NCBI RefSeq assembly: GCF_027474845.2
Contig: NZ_CP107031.2
Location: forward strand, 2,494,501-2,558,500
DNA from: Maribacter aestuarii
GTDB lineage: Bacteria > Bacteroidota > Bacteroidia > Flavobacteriales > Flavobacteriaceae
Direction of reading: 5' to 3'
DNA: 64,000 nt
The position numbers and the translations under genes are program-made. The notes under the pieces were generated by a model, which was not told the origin of the DNA, ran no database searches, and was given only the letters and a program-made list of their open reading frames with translations. Below are positions 47,602-57,918 of this stretch, piece by piece (the first letter of the stretch is position 1; every line of letters starts with the position of its first letter).

Positions 47602-48311
47602 TGACCCACATGGATAAATTACTGGCACGGAAGATTTATTTGTATCTGGGCGCCCTTTTCATCACATCCCTTGTTGTTTCAAATTTAATTTTTCAAAAGT
47701 TCTTTTATTGGCATCCTTTTGGGGACGTGACATTGTTCGGGGCGCCATTATTTGAGATTTCGGTAGGGATTTTGCCGTACCCGGTTACTTTTTTGATTAC
47801 CGATTTGATTTCTGAAATCTTTGGAAAGAAGAAAGCCAACCAAATTGTTGTAGCAGGAATTTTTGCCTCCGTTTTTTCACTTACCATTGTATACACGGCA
47901 AATGCCGTACCGGCAACGGTATGGTCGCCGGTACAGGACGATTTGTTTACATCGGTATTCGGGAATACGATAGTGGCCGTTTTCGCCTCCATGATGGCTT
48001 ATTTGCTGGCCCAATTTGTAGATATTCAATTGTATCATTTCTGGAAAAATTTAACCAAGGGTAAATATTTATGGCTCCGGAATAACTTCTCCACTTTTTC
48101 CTCACAGCTCATAGATACGTTTACGGTTGTGCTATTGTTGTGTTCATTTGGGGAAATACCGTGGGACAAGTTTGTAGGGCTCGTAATCAGCGGATTTATA
48201 TTTAAGATAATTATAGCATTTTTGGACACCCCTTTCCTTTATTTGTTCGTATATATACTTAGAAAACGATTTAAATTGGCTTTGGGCCAAGAAATAGACT
48301 TGGACGCATAA
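47601..48311 (+). CDS. Queuosine precursor transporter (YhhQ/VUT family)
   Basis: 236 residues with about six membrane helices. Family features include PYPVTFLITDLISEIFGKKKANQIV and WLRNNFSTFSSQLIDTF. Imports preQ0/preQ1 for queuosine synthesis. The ATG overlaps the sppA stop (TAATG), so the genes are coupled. Confidence 0.92.
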   Translation: MTHMDKLLARKIYLYLGALFITSLVVSNLIFQKFFYWHPFGDVTLFGAPLFEISVGILPYPVTFLITDLISEIFGKKKANQIVVAGIFASVFSLTIVYTANAVPATVWSPVQDDLFTSVFGNTIVAVFASMMAYLLAQFVDIQLYHFWKNLTKGKYLWLRNNFSTFSSQLIDTFTVVLLLCSFGEIPWDKFVGLVISGFIFKIIIAFLDTPFLYLFVYILRKRFKLALGQEIDLDA

Positions 48312-48355
48312 TATAATCGTCAATTTATGGTTGTTAAGAAAAATCGAATTAACCT

Positions 48356-51100
48356 ATGAAGAAGAGAATTTTACGAATAGTTGGTATTGTTGTTTTATTA
48401 ATTATAGGGGTGCTAGTCGCTGCTCCTTTTATCTTGGAGGCCAAGATTGGGGAGTTGATTAAAAACAATGTAAACAATACGGTAAACGCTACCCTGGATT
48501 TCAATGATGCTGATTTGAGTCTTATCAAAAGCTTTCCCAACGCGGAAGTTCAATTGTCCGGGGTTACGCTAGTTAATAAAGCTCCTTTTGAAGGGGATAC
48601 CTTATTTGCTGCCGATAATCTGGAATTAGTAATGGGTATTGGGGAACTGTTCAAAGGACAGGGTGAAGCGATTGGAATACGAAGGCTCCTATTGGACGGA
48701 GCCAATTTGAACATTAAGATCAATGAAGCCGAAGAGGCTAATTATGACATTACCGAGGAATCAGAAAGTCAAATATCAACAAATGATGCGACGGATGGTT
48801 TCGTGTTTAATCTAGAGTCCTATGAAATATTAAATTCTACGGTTCATTATAATGACATGTCTTCTGGTATAGCGCTCAAGGTCGAGGAAATACAGCACAA
48901 CGGAACCGGAGATTTGTCTTTGACTACCTCGGAATTGGAAACATATACAGAAGCGTTGGTGAGTTTTGAGATGGATAGTACCAATTACCTGAACAGGAAT
49001 AAAGTGAAGTTGAATGCCTTGATTGGTATCGACTTACAAGAAGACAAATATTCCTTTCTCAAGAATGAGGCAATCGTAAACCAGCTTCCGTTGGTCTTTG
49101 ATGGTTTCGTAAAACTGAATGAAGATAATCAGGAAGTAAATATTAGCTTTAAAACGCCATCATCTGATTTCAGAAATTTCCTAGCGGTCATTCCGGAGAC
49201 GTATTCCAAAAATATCTCCGACGTAAAGACAACAGGGGATTTTGTAGTAGAAGGTAATTTTAATGGTATTGTGGATGAGGAGCACATACCAAAATTTAAT
49301 ATCTTCATTAACTCGGAAAATGCATCCTTCAAATATCCTGATTTGCCAAAATCGGTCCGAAATATCTTTATTGATGTAGTCGTAAACAATGAAACCGGAC
49401 TTACGGAGGACACCTACGTAAATATCAATAGGGCTTCCTTTATGATTGATGAGGATAAATTTAATCTCAACGCAAAAATAACGGAGCTGATGGGCAATAC
49501 CAAGGTCAACGCCCATGTGGATGGTAAAATGAACTTGGCCAATATTTCCAAGGCTTATCCTGTGCCTTCAGATTTAAATTTAAAAGGACAATTGAATGCT
49601 GATGTAACTACCGCTTTTGATATGGCTTCCATAGAGAGAAAGCAGTATGAAAAGACCAATACAACTGGAAAAATGAGTGTTAGGGATTTTGAATACAATT
49701 CACCTGAGATACCCAATCCTGTAAAGCTATCGGCAGTTGCCTTAACCTTCAATCCAAAAACGGTCACGTTGAATGAATTGAACGGCGTTACCGGTAAGAC
49801 TGATTTTAACGCTACCGGCAGCATTAATAATTTACTGGGTTTTATGTTCAACAACGAAAATGTGGAAGGAAACTTTGATTTGAAGTCCAATGTCTTTGCT
49901 TTAAACGACTTTATGGTAGCGGAGGAAGCAAAAACGGACGAAGAAAAAACACAAAATGATACGCCAGTAAAATCCGAGGAGAAAATTAAGATACCGTCTT
50001 TCTTGGATGCCAATATCAACGCTTCGGCAAATACAGTTATTTATGATAACATAACCCTGAAGGACGTTAAAGGTAATCTCAGGATTAGGGACGAGAAGGC
50101 TATTTTGAGTAATATGACCTCATCTCTTTTTGATGGTAAGGTCGGATTTAATGGAGAGGTTTCCACAAAGAGTGAAACACCCACGTTTGCCATGCGTTTG
50201 GCCATGGAGCAACTTCAAATAGGGGAGACCTTCCAAGCTTTGGAGCTCTTCAAGGTATTGGCGCCAATAGCGAGGATACTCAAGGGAAAGTTGTCCTCGG
50301 ACATTGAGCTTTCGGGAAATCTAACGGATGATTTTACGCCGGACCTGTTGAGTTTGAGCGGTAATATTTTAGCGGATATTCTTACCAGGGAAATAGATAC
50401 AGATCAGGCTCCAATTCTGTCCGCTTTGGATAGTAAACTTGGTTTTTTGGACCTCAAGGAACTCAGTTTAAAAGAATTAAAAACAAAACTATCTTTTAAG
50501 GATGGTCTGGTTACCGTTAAACCTTTTACCATCAACTATAAGGATGTTGCTATTAACGTAGATGGAAGCCACACCTTTGATAGTAATATGAATTATAAGG
50601 CCACCTTAGAGGTTCCCGCAAAGTATTTAGGAAAGGATGTGAATGCTTTAATCGCTAGAATTGATGATACCGCGCTTGATAGTCTAACCATACCGGTTAT
50701 CGCGAATATTGGCGGTAAGTATACCAGTCCGCAAGTAACGACGGACTTCACATCAGGTGTGAAAAATTTGACCAATCAGTTAGTGGAAATTGAAAAACAA
50801 AAACTGGTCAATAAAGGAAAGGATAAAGCAAAGGATTTGATTGGTGGCATATTTTCAGATAATCAGCAAAAACGTGATTCTTCAAAAAGCGAAAACTCTG
50901 TAAAAGAGAATGCGAAGGACGTTATCGGGGGAATTTTGGGAGGCACCAAAACCAAGGATTCTACTCAGACCAAGACGGATTCCGTGCCTGTAAAAAAGGA
51001 GGAAGATGTGGTCAAAGAAAAAGCAAGGGATATTTTAGGTGGTCTTTTAGGTAAAAAGAAAAAAACGGATACAACGGTTAAAAAGGATTCTACGAATTAA
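48356..51100 (+). CDS. AsmA-like protein
   Basis: 914 residues. An N-terminal membrane anchor (IVGIVVLLIIGVLVAAPFIL) and an AsmA N-terminal region (LSLIKSFPNAEVQLSGVTLV) precede a long beta-rich body. The AsmA_2-type C-terminal domain includes LKLEDVKGNLRIRD-like TLKDVKGNLRIRDEK and ALEVPAKYLGKDVNAL. The last ~90 residues contain three imperfect repeats of KxKAKDLIGGIF type joined by Lys/Asp/Ser linkers. AsmA/TamB-like proteins are bridge-like lipid transporters between the membranes; this one's role is inferred. Ends overlapping the DUF2797 gene by 11 bp, convergent. Confidence 0.88.
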   Translation: MKKRILRIVGIVVLLIIGVLVAAPFILEAKIGELIKNNVNNTVNATLDFNDADLSLIKSFPNAEVQLSGVTLVNKAPFEGDTLFAADNLELVMGIGELFKGQGEAIGIRRLLLDGANLNIKINEAEEANYDITEESESQISTNDATDGFVFNLESYEILNSTVHYNDMSSGIALKVEEIQHNGTGDLSLTTSELETYTEALVSFEMDSTNYLNRNKVKLNALIGIDLQEDKYSFLKNEAIVNQLPLVFDGFVKLNEDNQEVNISFKTPSSDFRNFLAVIPETYSKNISDVKTTGDFVVEGNFNGIVDEEHIPKFNIFINSENASFKYPDLPKSVRNIFIDVVVNNETGLTEDTYVNINRASFMIDEDKFNLNAKITELMGNTKVNAHVDGKMNLANISKAYPVPSDLNLKGQLNADVTTAFDMASIERKQYEKTNTTGKMSVRDFEYNSPEIPNPVKLSAVALTFNPKTVTLNELNGVTGKTDFNATGSINNLLGFMFNNENVEGNFDLKSNVFALNDFMVAEEAKTDEEKTQNDTPVKSEEKIKIPSFLDANINASANTVIYDNITLKDVKGNLRIRDEKAILSNMTSSLFDGKVGFNGEVSTKSETPTFAMRLAMEQLQIGETFQALELFKVLAPIARILKGKLSSDIELSGNLTDDFTPDLLSLSGNILADILTREIDTDQAPILSALDSKLGFLDLKELSLKELKTKLSFKDGLVTVKPFTINYKDVAINVDGSHTFDSNMNYKATLEVPAKYLGKDVNALIARIDDTALDSLTIPVIANIGGKYTSPQVTTDFTSGVKNLTNQLVEIEKQKLVNKGKDKAKDLIGGIFSDNQQKRDSSKSENSVKENAKDVIGGILGGTKTKDSTQTKTDSVPVKKEEDVVKEKARDILGGLLGKKKKTDTTVKKDSTN

Positions 51101-51887
51101 CGGTGAGTCCTATATAATAGCCTTCGCTGCCTCTAACGTTGAACACCGTATCATCTTCAAACATGAGATACTGTCCTTTAATTCCTTTTAACTTGCCCAC
51201 ATAATCAGGGGTTTTATCAAGACTTAAGCTTTTTACCTTTTTCGGATAGCGCAAAACCGGAAAATCAAGATTTGTTTCTGTATTACTATCTAAGAAGTAC
51301 TCCTTGGCCTCATCCGGAATATAGGATTTCAACTTATTTCGCCAAGCCACTAAATCCTCATCTTCTACAGAATTGGTCAACATTTTACGCCAATTGGTCT
51401 TATCGCTTACGTGGTCTTTAAGGGCTACCTCGGTTATCCCGGCAAGGTACCTGTTGGGAACTTCCACAATCTCAATAGCTTCATGGGCTCCCTGATCAAT
51501 CCATCTGGTGGGGACTTGGGACTTTCTGGTAACGCCTACTTTTATGGAACTGGAGTTGGCCAAGTACACGATATGAGGTTGTAATTGTACTTTTTTCTCA
51601 TAGTCCAAATCCCTGTCTTCTTCGTCCAAATGGGCCGTGCTCAATTCCGGTCTCATAATCCAATCACCTGCGGATGGAATTTCAAAAAAGCAATTTTTGC
51701 AAAAGCCTTGTCTGTATATAGGTCGGTCATTTTTACAGTTTAGGCATTGGAATTTTATAAATTCAATTTTCAAGTCCTTGTCCAGGACCTGATTTATATT
51801 CAAGAAATCGGATTCAAAGACCATGTAGTATTGGATGGGTGTGCCAATTTCGGTTTGCATTTTTCTTAAAACGCCTTCATATTGCAT
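51090..51887 (-). CDS. DUF2797 domain protein
   Basis: 265 residues. Contains a small zinc ribbon (CLNCKNDRPIYRQGFCKNCF) near residue 48 and a GIY-YIG-like segment with HIVYLANSSSIKVGVTRKSQ, TRWIDQGA. The nuclease function is not shown for this family. Divergent from the GH3 gene. Confidence 0.88.
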   Translation of the reverse strand: MQYEGVLRKMQTEIGTPIQYYMVFESDFLNINQVLDKDLKIEFIKFQCLNCKNDRPIYRQGFCKNCFFEIPSAGDWIMRPELSTAHLDEEDRDLDYEKKVQLQPHIVYLANSSSIKVGVTRKSQVPTRWIDQGAHEAIEIVEVPNRYLAGITEVALKDHVSDKTNWRKMLTNSVEDEDLVAWRNKLKSYIPDEAKEYFLDSNTETNLDFPVLRYPKKVKSLSLDKTPDYVGKLKGIKGQYLMFEDDTVFNVRGSEGYYIGLTVNS

Positions 51888-51964
51888 AGGGAAATCTAAT
51901 TAGCTGTTCAATTTGAAATTGATGTGGATATAAACTATTTTTAGCCGTATAAAGATACCCAAAA

Positions 51965-53479
51965 ATGCCGATTCCGCTTTTTAATTCAATAGCTTCCTGG
52001 TTGCTAAAAAAGCGCTATCATCAAATTGAACTTTTTTTAAAATATCCAGAAGAGGTCCAAGAAGAATTGTTACTACAACTTTTGGAAATAGCTGAGGATA
52101 CAGAAATTGGAAGACAGTATGATTTTGAGTCCATCAATAACTATGAGACTTTTAGGGAAAGGGTGCCCATTGTTTCTTATGAGGACATTGAAGCTATTAT
52201 AGAGCGTAACAGAAGAGGCGAACAGAACCTTTTTTGGCCCACCAATATTAAACACTTCGCAAAAAGTAGTGGTACTACCAATTCCAAAAGTAAATTCATT
52301 CCTGTAAGTTTTGAAGCTTTGGAAGATTGTCATTACAAATCCGGCAAGGACTTGCTTTGCCTGTACTTGAATAATAATGAGAATTCACAGTTGTTTACGG
52401 GAAAAAGCCTCAGGCTTGGAGGTAGTAAGAAATTGTACGAGGATAACGGCTCCTTTTTTGGGGATCTCTCTGCCATACTTATAGATAATATGCCACTTTG
52501 GGCTGAGTTTAGTAGTACTCCCAGCAACAAGGTTTCTTTGATGAGCGAATGGGAGAGCAAGCTAAAGGCGATAATTAACGAAAGTGTTCACGAGAACGTA
52601 ACAAGTTTAGCAGGCGTACCATCGTGGATGCTGGTTTTGCTAAATAATGTTTTGGGGGAAACCGGAAAGGAAAACCTATTTGAGGTATGGGAAAATTTAG
52701 AGGTCTACTTTCATGGTGGGGTCAATTTTAGTCCTTACATAGAGCAATACAAGAATATTCTGCCAAGAAAGAGCTTTAAATATTATGAAATATATAATGC
52801 CTCCGAGGGGTTTTTTGCGATTCAGGATAGAAACGGAGCGGACGATTTGCTGTTGATGTTGGATTACGGCATATTTTATGAATTTATTCCTATGGACAAG
52901 TATGGTACAAACATACAACAAGCTATTCCCTTGTCTGAAGTTGAGGTAGGGAAGAACTATGCCATAATAATTACGACAAACTCTGGTCTCTGGCGTTATA
53001 AAATTGGGGACACCGTTAGGTTTACATCTAAAAAACCCTATCGTATTAAGGTCACGGGACGTACAAAACATCATATTAATGTTTTTGGAGAGGAGCTGAT
53101 AATTGAAAATGCAGAGGAGGCTCTAAAGGCGGTTTGTAGAAAAGCTGGCGCCGAAATTAAGGACTATACGGCAGGACCCATATTTATGAAGGGGAAAGAA
53201 AAAGGTGCCCATGAGTGGATTATCGAATTTAGAAAACCACCGAAGGACATTCAATATTTTACAGAGTTCTTGGATAATGCACTCAAGGCATTGAATTCGG
53301 ATTATGAGGCCAAACGTTATAATAATATTACGTTGAAAATGCCTAAGGTACACACGGCAAGGGAGAATCTTTTTTACGACTGGTTAAAGGCGAATGACAA
53401 ATTGGGAGGACAACATAAAATTCCAAGACTATCAAATAAACGTGAATACATTGAAGAACTCCTCAAGATGAATACTTAA
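51965..53479 (+). CDS. GH3 auxin-responsive promoter family protein
   Basis: 504 residues. Acyl-adenylating GH3 fold: phosphate-binding FAKSSGTTNSKSKFIPV, YNASEGFFAIQD and YRIKVTGRTKHHINVFGEEL. Plant GH3 enzymes conjugate amino acids to hormones such as jasmonate or auxin; bacterial homologues are common in Bacteroidetes with unknown substrates. Its partner AraC gene follows 33 bp on. Confidence 0.93.
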   Translation: MPIPLFNSIASWLLKKRYHQIELFLKYPEEVQEELLLQLLEIAEDTEIGRQYDFESINNYETFRERVPIVSYEDIEAIIERNRRGEQNLFWPTNIKHFAKSSGTTNSKSKFIPVSFEALEDCHYKSGKDLLCLYLNNNENSQLFTGKSLRLGGSKKLYEDNGSFFGDLSAILIDNMPLWAEFSSTPSNKVSLMSEWESKLKAIINESVHENVTSLAGVPSWMLVLLNNVLGETGKENLFEVWENLEVYFHGGVNFSPYIEQYKNILPRKSFKYYEIYNASEGFFAIQDRNGADDLLLMLDYGIFYEFIPMDKYGTNIQQAIPLSEVEVGKNYAIIITTNSGLWRYKIGDTVRFTSKKPYRIKVTGRTKHHINVFGEELIIENAEEALKAVCRKAGAEIKDYTAGPIFMKGKEKGAHEWIIEFRKPPKDIQYFTEFLDNALKALNSDYEAKRYNNITLKMPKVHTARENLFYDWLKANDKLGGQHKIPRLSNKREYIEELLKMNT

Positions 53480-53512
53480 ATTCCATATCTTGAGTAGAAA
53501 TCGTTCTACGGG

Positions 53513-54640
53513 GTGACGGCTATTTTCAATTTTTTAATGATTGCCGGGGCAATACAAGGTTTTGTCTTCAACATTGCAACGTTTTCCTCTCGGAAGATGT
53601 TGGAGAAGCCTATACTTTACCTGAATCTTTTTATTTTTTTCCTTTCCTTAAACAATTTACAATCTTGGCTCATAGACAAAGGCTTTTTATTTAATAATGA
53701 CTATTGGGGACATTTTACAATACCGTGGTACGTTCTTATTGTTCCCATGTTTTATGCTTTCTTAATTTACTATTTAGAAATTGAGAGTAAGCGGTGGCCC
53801 TTTTTAAGGCTATCATTGTTCATATTTGCAATAGAATTAGTTGCACGCTCCATTGTTTACTACTTACTGAGACAAGGTGATTTACCGCAGAATTACGCTT
53901 CATTTTACGATTCACTGGAGGATTTTGTCACATTCTCATATTCCTTGTTCCTATTTGTCAAAGCTATACGCCTTATTTATAGGTATCAAGAACTTTATCC
54001 AAAAATTTTAGCTTTTGATGATTTGAAATGGATCAAAAGATTTATGTCCTTAGGTGGGGTGGTCTTCGCCTTGTGGCTATTATCCATATTTTGGAATATC
54101 ACCGGAATAGTAGAAAAACCTTATAGTTTTTATCCACTTCGCCTAAGCTCTTCGTTACTGATATATTGGGTGGGGTATCAAGGTTTTTTTAGATATACTA
54201 TATTGAAAGATAGAATAGTATTAAGAAAAGAAATTCGAGATAGGCCTGATAAATTCCATAAAAGCGATAATAATTCGTACAATACTGGTGCCAATAACAA
54301 AAGTGCTGAGACTTTTAGTAAGGCACAGGAATACATTTTAAAAGAACAACGTTATTTAGATCCATATTTTAGTTTGGAGAAATTATCGGAAGAACTAAAT
54401 CTAAGTTCCAGTAGCTTGTCCAAAGCAATAAACACAAACTCCGACAGTAATTTTTCGGACTTTATAAATTCTTTTCGTGTAGCCCAAGTGAAGGAGCTTT
54501 TAGCTTCTGATGAGTATTCTTCTTATACCATTGCCGCCATGGGCCTGGAGTGCGGTTTCAACTCCAAATCTACTTTTTATTCAGCTTTCAAAAAAACTAC
54601 AGGGATCACCCCAGTACAATACAGGAGACAACGAGGGTAA
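53513..54640 (+). CDS. AraC-family regulator with N-terminal membrane domain
   Basis: 375 residues from GTG 53513. About seven hydrophobic helices in the first ~235 residues, then a C-terminal AraC DNA-binding domain of two HTH motifs (SLEKLSEELNLSSSSLSKAI and TIAAMGLECGFNSKSTFYSA, FKKTTGITPVQYRRQ). Membrane-bound AraC regulators of this type are frequent in Flavobacteria. The controlled genes are unknown. The start is a GTG with only a weak RBS, so it could be shorter. Confidence 0.88.
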   Translation: MTAIFNFLMIAGAIQGFVFNIATFSSRKMLEKPILYLNLFIFFLSLNNLQSWLIDKGFLFNNDYWGHFTIPWYVLIVPMFYAFLIYYLEIESKRWPFLRLSLFIFAIELVARSIVYYLLRQGDLPQNYASFYDSLEDFVTFSYSLFLFVKAIRLIYRYQELYPKILAFDDLKWIKRFMSLGGVVFALWLLSIFWNITGIVEKPYSFYPLRLSSSLLIYWVGYQGFFRYTILKDRIVLRKEIRDRPDKFHKSDNNSYNTGANNKSAETFSKAQEYILKEQRYLDPYFSLEKLSEELNLSSSSLSKAINTNSDSNFSDFINSFRVAQVKELLASDEYSSYTIAAMGLECGFNSKSTFYSAFKKTTGITPVQYRRQRG

Positions 54641-54742
54641 TCGCATTAAAAGAATGTCCGAATACTTATAATTTCAATAATACTGGACATTTAGAATCCT
54701 TACAAAACCTAGTTTTGCTTTTATAATTCTAATTAAGAAAAC

Positions 54743-55111
54743 ATGAAAATTAAATTAGTATTACTGAGTGGTTTAATGCTATTACAAAGCTGTTATAGTT
54801 ATAAAGAACTGGAATCAAGATATGAAGGTCTTGAACCCGGAGAAAACTATAAGTTAAATCATGAGGAATATGGGAAGTATAAAAGAGGAAGTGTTATAGG
54901 TGTTAACGATAGCGTTTTAACTTATAAAATACGAAATGGAAGAATAGATAAACTGAGTTTGGATGGGATTCAACAAATCAAAAAAGGAAAGTTCTCTTTA
55001 GGGAAGACCATTGTACTGCCCGTCTCTATTACTGCAGGCACTTTTGGATTGTTCAAATTGGCGGGGGGCCAATCTGGTGTTGGACTCGGTAATATTGATT
55101 TGGGGTTCTAA
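54743..55111 (+). CDS. Putative lipoprotein (122 aa)
   Basis: 122 residues with a lipoprotein signal (LSGLMLLQSCYSYKELES; lipobox LQSC). The rest is a short beta-rich domain (YKRGSVIGVNDSVLTYKIRN) and a Gly-rich tail. No family named. The gap to the next gene holds nothing obvious. Confidence 0.65.
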   Translation: MKIKLVLLSGLMLLQSCYSYKELESRYEGLEPGENYKLNHEEYGKYKRGSVIGVNDSVLTYKIRNGRIDKLSLDGIQQIKKGKFSLGKTIVLPVSITAGTFGLFKLAGGQSGVGLGNIDLGF

Positions 55112-55274
55112 TTAGTACAACTATAATTTTAATTGGCAAGTAATACAATATAGAAATCACAATTATGGACTACATCGATGATTTACAACGGCTAAACAAA
55201 TAAATGAGGATTTCCCTCGTTAAATAATGAGCTTAGAGAAATATTCTTAACCTAACCGATATAAAATTATAGTC

Positions 55275-55832
55275 ATGGCTGAAAAATTAGTAATTGTTTC
55301 TGACATGTGGGGAGCTAAAAAAGGACTTTGGATTACTTCTTATTTGGGATACTTGCAACAATATTTTGACATTACATTTTATGATAGTCAACAACTGGCA
55401 AATTTAGATTTACCGGTCAATTCGGAAGAGAATATTCATAATGCCTTCGTAAATGGTGGTATAGATACGGCAGTGGCACATTTGCTAAAAAGGGAAAAGA
55501 ATCCCTGCTATTATTTAGGTTTTAGTACGGGTGGAACGATTATCTGGAATGCCGCGAAAAAAGGACTTCCCGTAAAATCCCTGTATTGCGTTTCGGCAAC
55601 CAGAATACGTCTGGAAGATGAAAAGCCTTGTGCTCCTTTCACTTTACTTTATGGTGAGAACGATAGTGCTAAACCTTATGATAAGTGGGCTTCTAACTTA
55701 GGTATTGAAATGGAAATTTTTAAGAATTTCGGACATACGCTTTACACGGATGAAATAGTCATTCAAAAAGTATGTATGGATCTTTTGAGTCAAGTAACCC
55801 AAATTCTTCCTAAAACAAAGAAGGTAGTATAA
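55275..55832 (+). CDS. Alpha/beta hydrolase-fold protein
   Basis: 185 residues. The nucleophile elbow is YLGFSTGGTIIWNAA (Ser in GFSTG); FTLLYGENDSAKPYD and the C-terminal FGHTLYTDE carry the acid and His. Substrate unknown. Its stop codon directly abuts the clpX stop (convergent). Confidence 0.82.
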   Translation: MAEKLVIVSDMWGAKKGLWITSYLGYLQQYFDITFYDSQQLANLDLPVNSEENIHNAFVNGGIDTAVAHLLKREKNPCYYLGFSTGGTIIWNAAKKGLPVKSLYCVSATRIRLEDEKPCAPFTLLYGENDSAKPYDKWASNLGIEMEIFKNFGHTLYTDEIVIQKVCMDLLSQVTQILPKTKKVV

Positions 55833-57067
55833 TTAGGAAACTGCCTTAAGTTTCTTTATTGTCTCATAGGAGAGTTTGTTCTCCGCGTATGGTTTGGTTA
55901 CCTTAAATTCAGTTTCCTCGTTACTGGGCATTTCAAACATAGCATCGGTGAAAATGGCTTCACATAGTGAACGCAAGCCTCTGGCTCCTAACTTGTATTC
56001 TATTGCCTTCTTTACAATGTAGTCCAAAGCTTGATCTGTAATGGTAAATGTAATACCATCCATTGAAAAGAGCTTTTCATATTGCTTAATAATGGCATTT
56101 TTCGGCTCCGTAAGTATCGCTCTAAGCGTTTTCTCGTCCAACGGGTTCATATGCGTCAGGACCGGTAATCTTCCAATAATTTCAGGTATAAGTCCAAACT
56201 CTTTTAAATCCTTGGGTATAATGTATTGAAGCATATTTGAGTTGTCCAATTGATCGTCAGTCTTAGAGGCATTGTATCCCACTGCCTGCAAATTCAATCT
56301 TTTGGTAATAGCTCGTTCTATACCGTCAAAGGCACCTCCAGCTATGAAAAGAATATTTTCCGTGTTAACCTCGATAAATTTTTGATCTGGGTGTTTTCTA
56401 CCCCTTTGGGCGGAACGTTTACTACGGTACCTTCTAGAAGTTTCAGTAGGCCTTGTTGAACTCCTTCCCCAGAGACATCCCTTGTAATTGAAGGATTGTC
56501 ACTTTTGCGAGCAATCTTATCTATCTCATCAATAAATACGATTCCTCTTTCGGCTTTTTCTAAATTGTAATCTGCAGCTTGTAGCAAACGTGTTAGAATA
56601 CTCTCCACATCCTCGCCCACGTAACCGGCTTCGGTTAGCACAGTAGCATCTACTATAGCTAAAGGAACATTAAGCATTCTGGCTATGGTCTTGGCCATAA
56701 GAGTCTTGCCTGTTCCTGTCTGCCCTACCATTATAATATTACTCTTCTGGATCTCTATATCGTCCTCTTTGGATGAAGGTTGTAAAAGTCTTTTATAGTG
56801 ATTGTAAACTGCAACGGACATCACTTTTTTAGTGCGTTCCTGTCCAATGATATAAGTGTCTAGAAAAGATTTTATCTCAATAGGCTTTTTTAGAACCAAT
56901 TCAGAAGAAAGATCGTTGGTTTTAGTTTGTCGGGATTCCTCTGCAACGATACCGTGTGCCTGTTCTATACAGCGGTCACAGATATGCGCATCAAGACCAG
57001 CAATCAACAAATTAGTTTCTGGCTTCTTCCTTCCACAAAACGAACATTCTAAATTTTCCTTTGCCAT
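55833..57067 (-). pseudogene. clpX: ATP-dependent Clp protease ATPase ClpX, frameshifted
   Basis: One gene of about 411 residues in two frames: 57067..56342 and the rest to 55833. The zinc-binding N-terminal domain ([11 protein letters not shown] ... CDRC) and AAA+ domain (Walker [24 protein letters not shown]) are in the first frame. The sensor/C-terminal part (IIGRLPVLTHMNPLDEKTLR, LGARGLRS) is in the second. The break is at the C run 56401-56404 (plus strand). With five instead of four, [20 protein letters not shown] follows, the exact family sequence. ClpX unfolds substrates for ClpP. A sequencing error is likely. Confidence 0.9.
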
Positions 57068-57150
57068 AACACTACTAAACTATACTGAACCCTAACGTAA
57101 CAATTCTATTTTTGGTTCAAAAAAACAGAGATTTTTTATTTTAGTCGAAA

Positions 57151-57831
57151 TTATTTCTTATCCCTAACCAAAATTTCATCGATCATACCATATTTCAAGG
57201 CTTCGTCCGCCTTCATCCAATAATCACGATCACTATCATCGTGTACTTTTTCAATGGTTTGGCCTGAGTGATTGGCAATTATTTCGTAAAGCTCTTCTTT
57301 AAGCTTCAGAATTTCTCTTGCTGTAATTTCGATATCACTTGCCTGTCCTTGGGCACCTCCCATAGGTTGGTGGATCATTACCCTTGAATGTTGTAAGCCG
57401 CTACGCTTACCTTTTTCTCCTGCACAAAGTAATACTGCGCCCATAGAAGCTGCCATTCCGGTACAAATGGTGGCTACATCAGGATTAATGAACTGCATAG
57501 TATCGTAAATTCCTAGTCCCGCGTAAACGCTGCCGCCGGGGGAGTTAATATATATCTGGATGTCCTTAGAGGCATCCACACTGGCCAGAAACAATAATTG
57601 GGCCTGTACAATATTCGCAACCTGATCGTTGATACCGGTGCCTAAAAAAATAATCCTATCCATCATCAGCCTTGAGTAAACATCCATGGCAATAACATTC
57701 ATTTGTCTCTCCTCAATAATGTTAGGGGTCATATTGGTAGGGTACATGCTACTCATGATTTTATCATAGTACATGCTACTAATACCCTGATGCTTTATGG
57801 CGTAATCCTTAAATTCTTTTCCGTAATCCAT
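57151..57831 (-). CDS. clpP: ATP-dependent Clp protease proteolytic subunit
   Basis: 226 residues from ATG 57831 ([14 protein letters not shown]); an upstream in-frame ATG at 57888 adds an unconserved extension. Serine protease S14: Ser in [13 protein letters not shown], His in [15 protein letters not shown], Asp in [15 protein letters not shown]. Tetradecameric chamber partner of ClpX. Order tig-clpP-clpX is the usual operon. Confidence 0.96.
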   Translation of the reverse strand: MDYGKEFKDYAIKHQGISSMYYDKIMSSMYPTNMTPNIIEERQMNVIAMDVYSRLMMDRIIFLGTGINDQVANIVQAQLLFLASVDASKDIQIYINSPGGSVYAGLGIYDTMQFINPDVATICTGMAASMGAVLLCAGEKGKRSGLQHSRVMIHQPMGGAQGQASDIEITAREILKLKEELYEIIANHSGQTIEKVHDDSDRDYWMKADEALKYGMIDEILVRDKK

Positions 57832-57918
57832 AAATTGATAATCGATTTTAGTGGTAAAAAAAGGTGCCGAAAAAAATATTTCCGGCACCGTAAAGATACT
57901 TAATTTATAATTCCCAGG

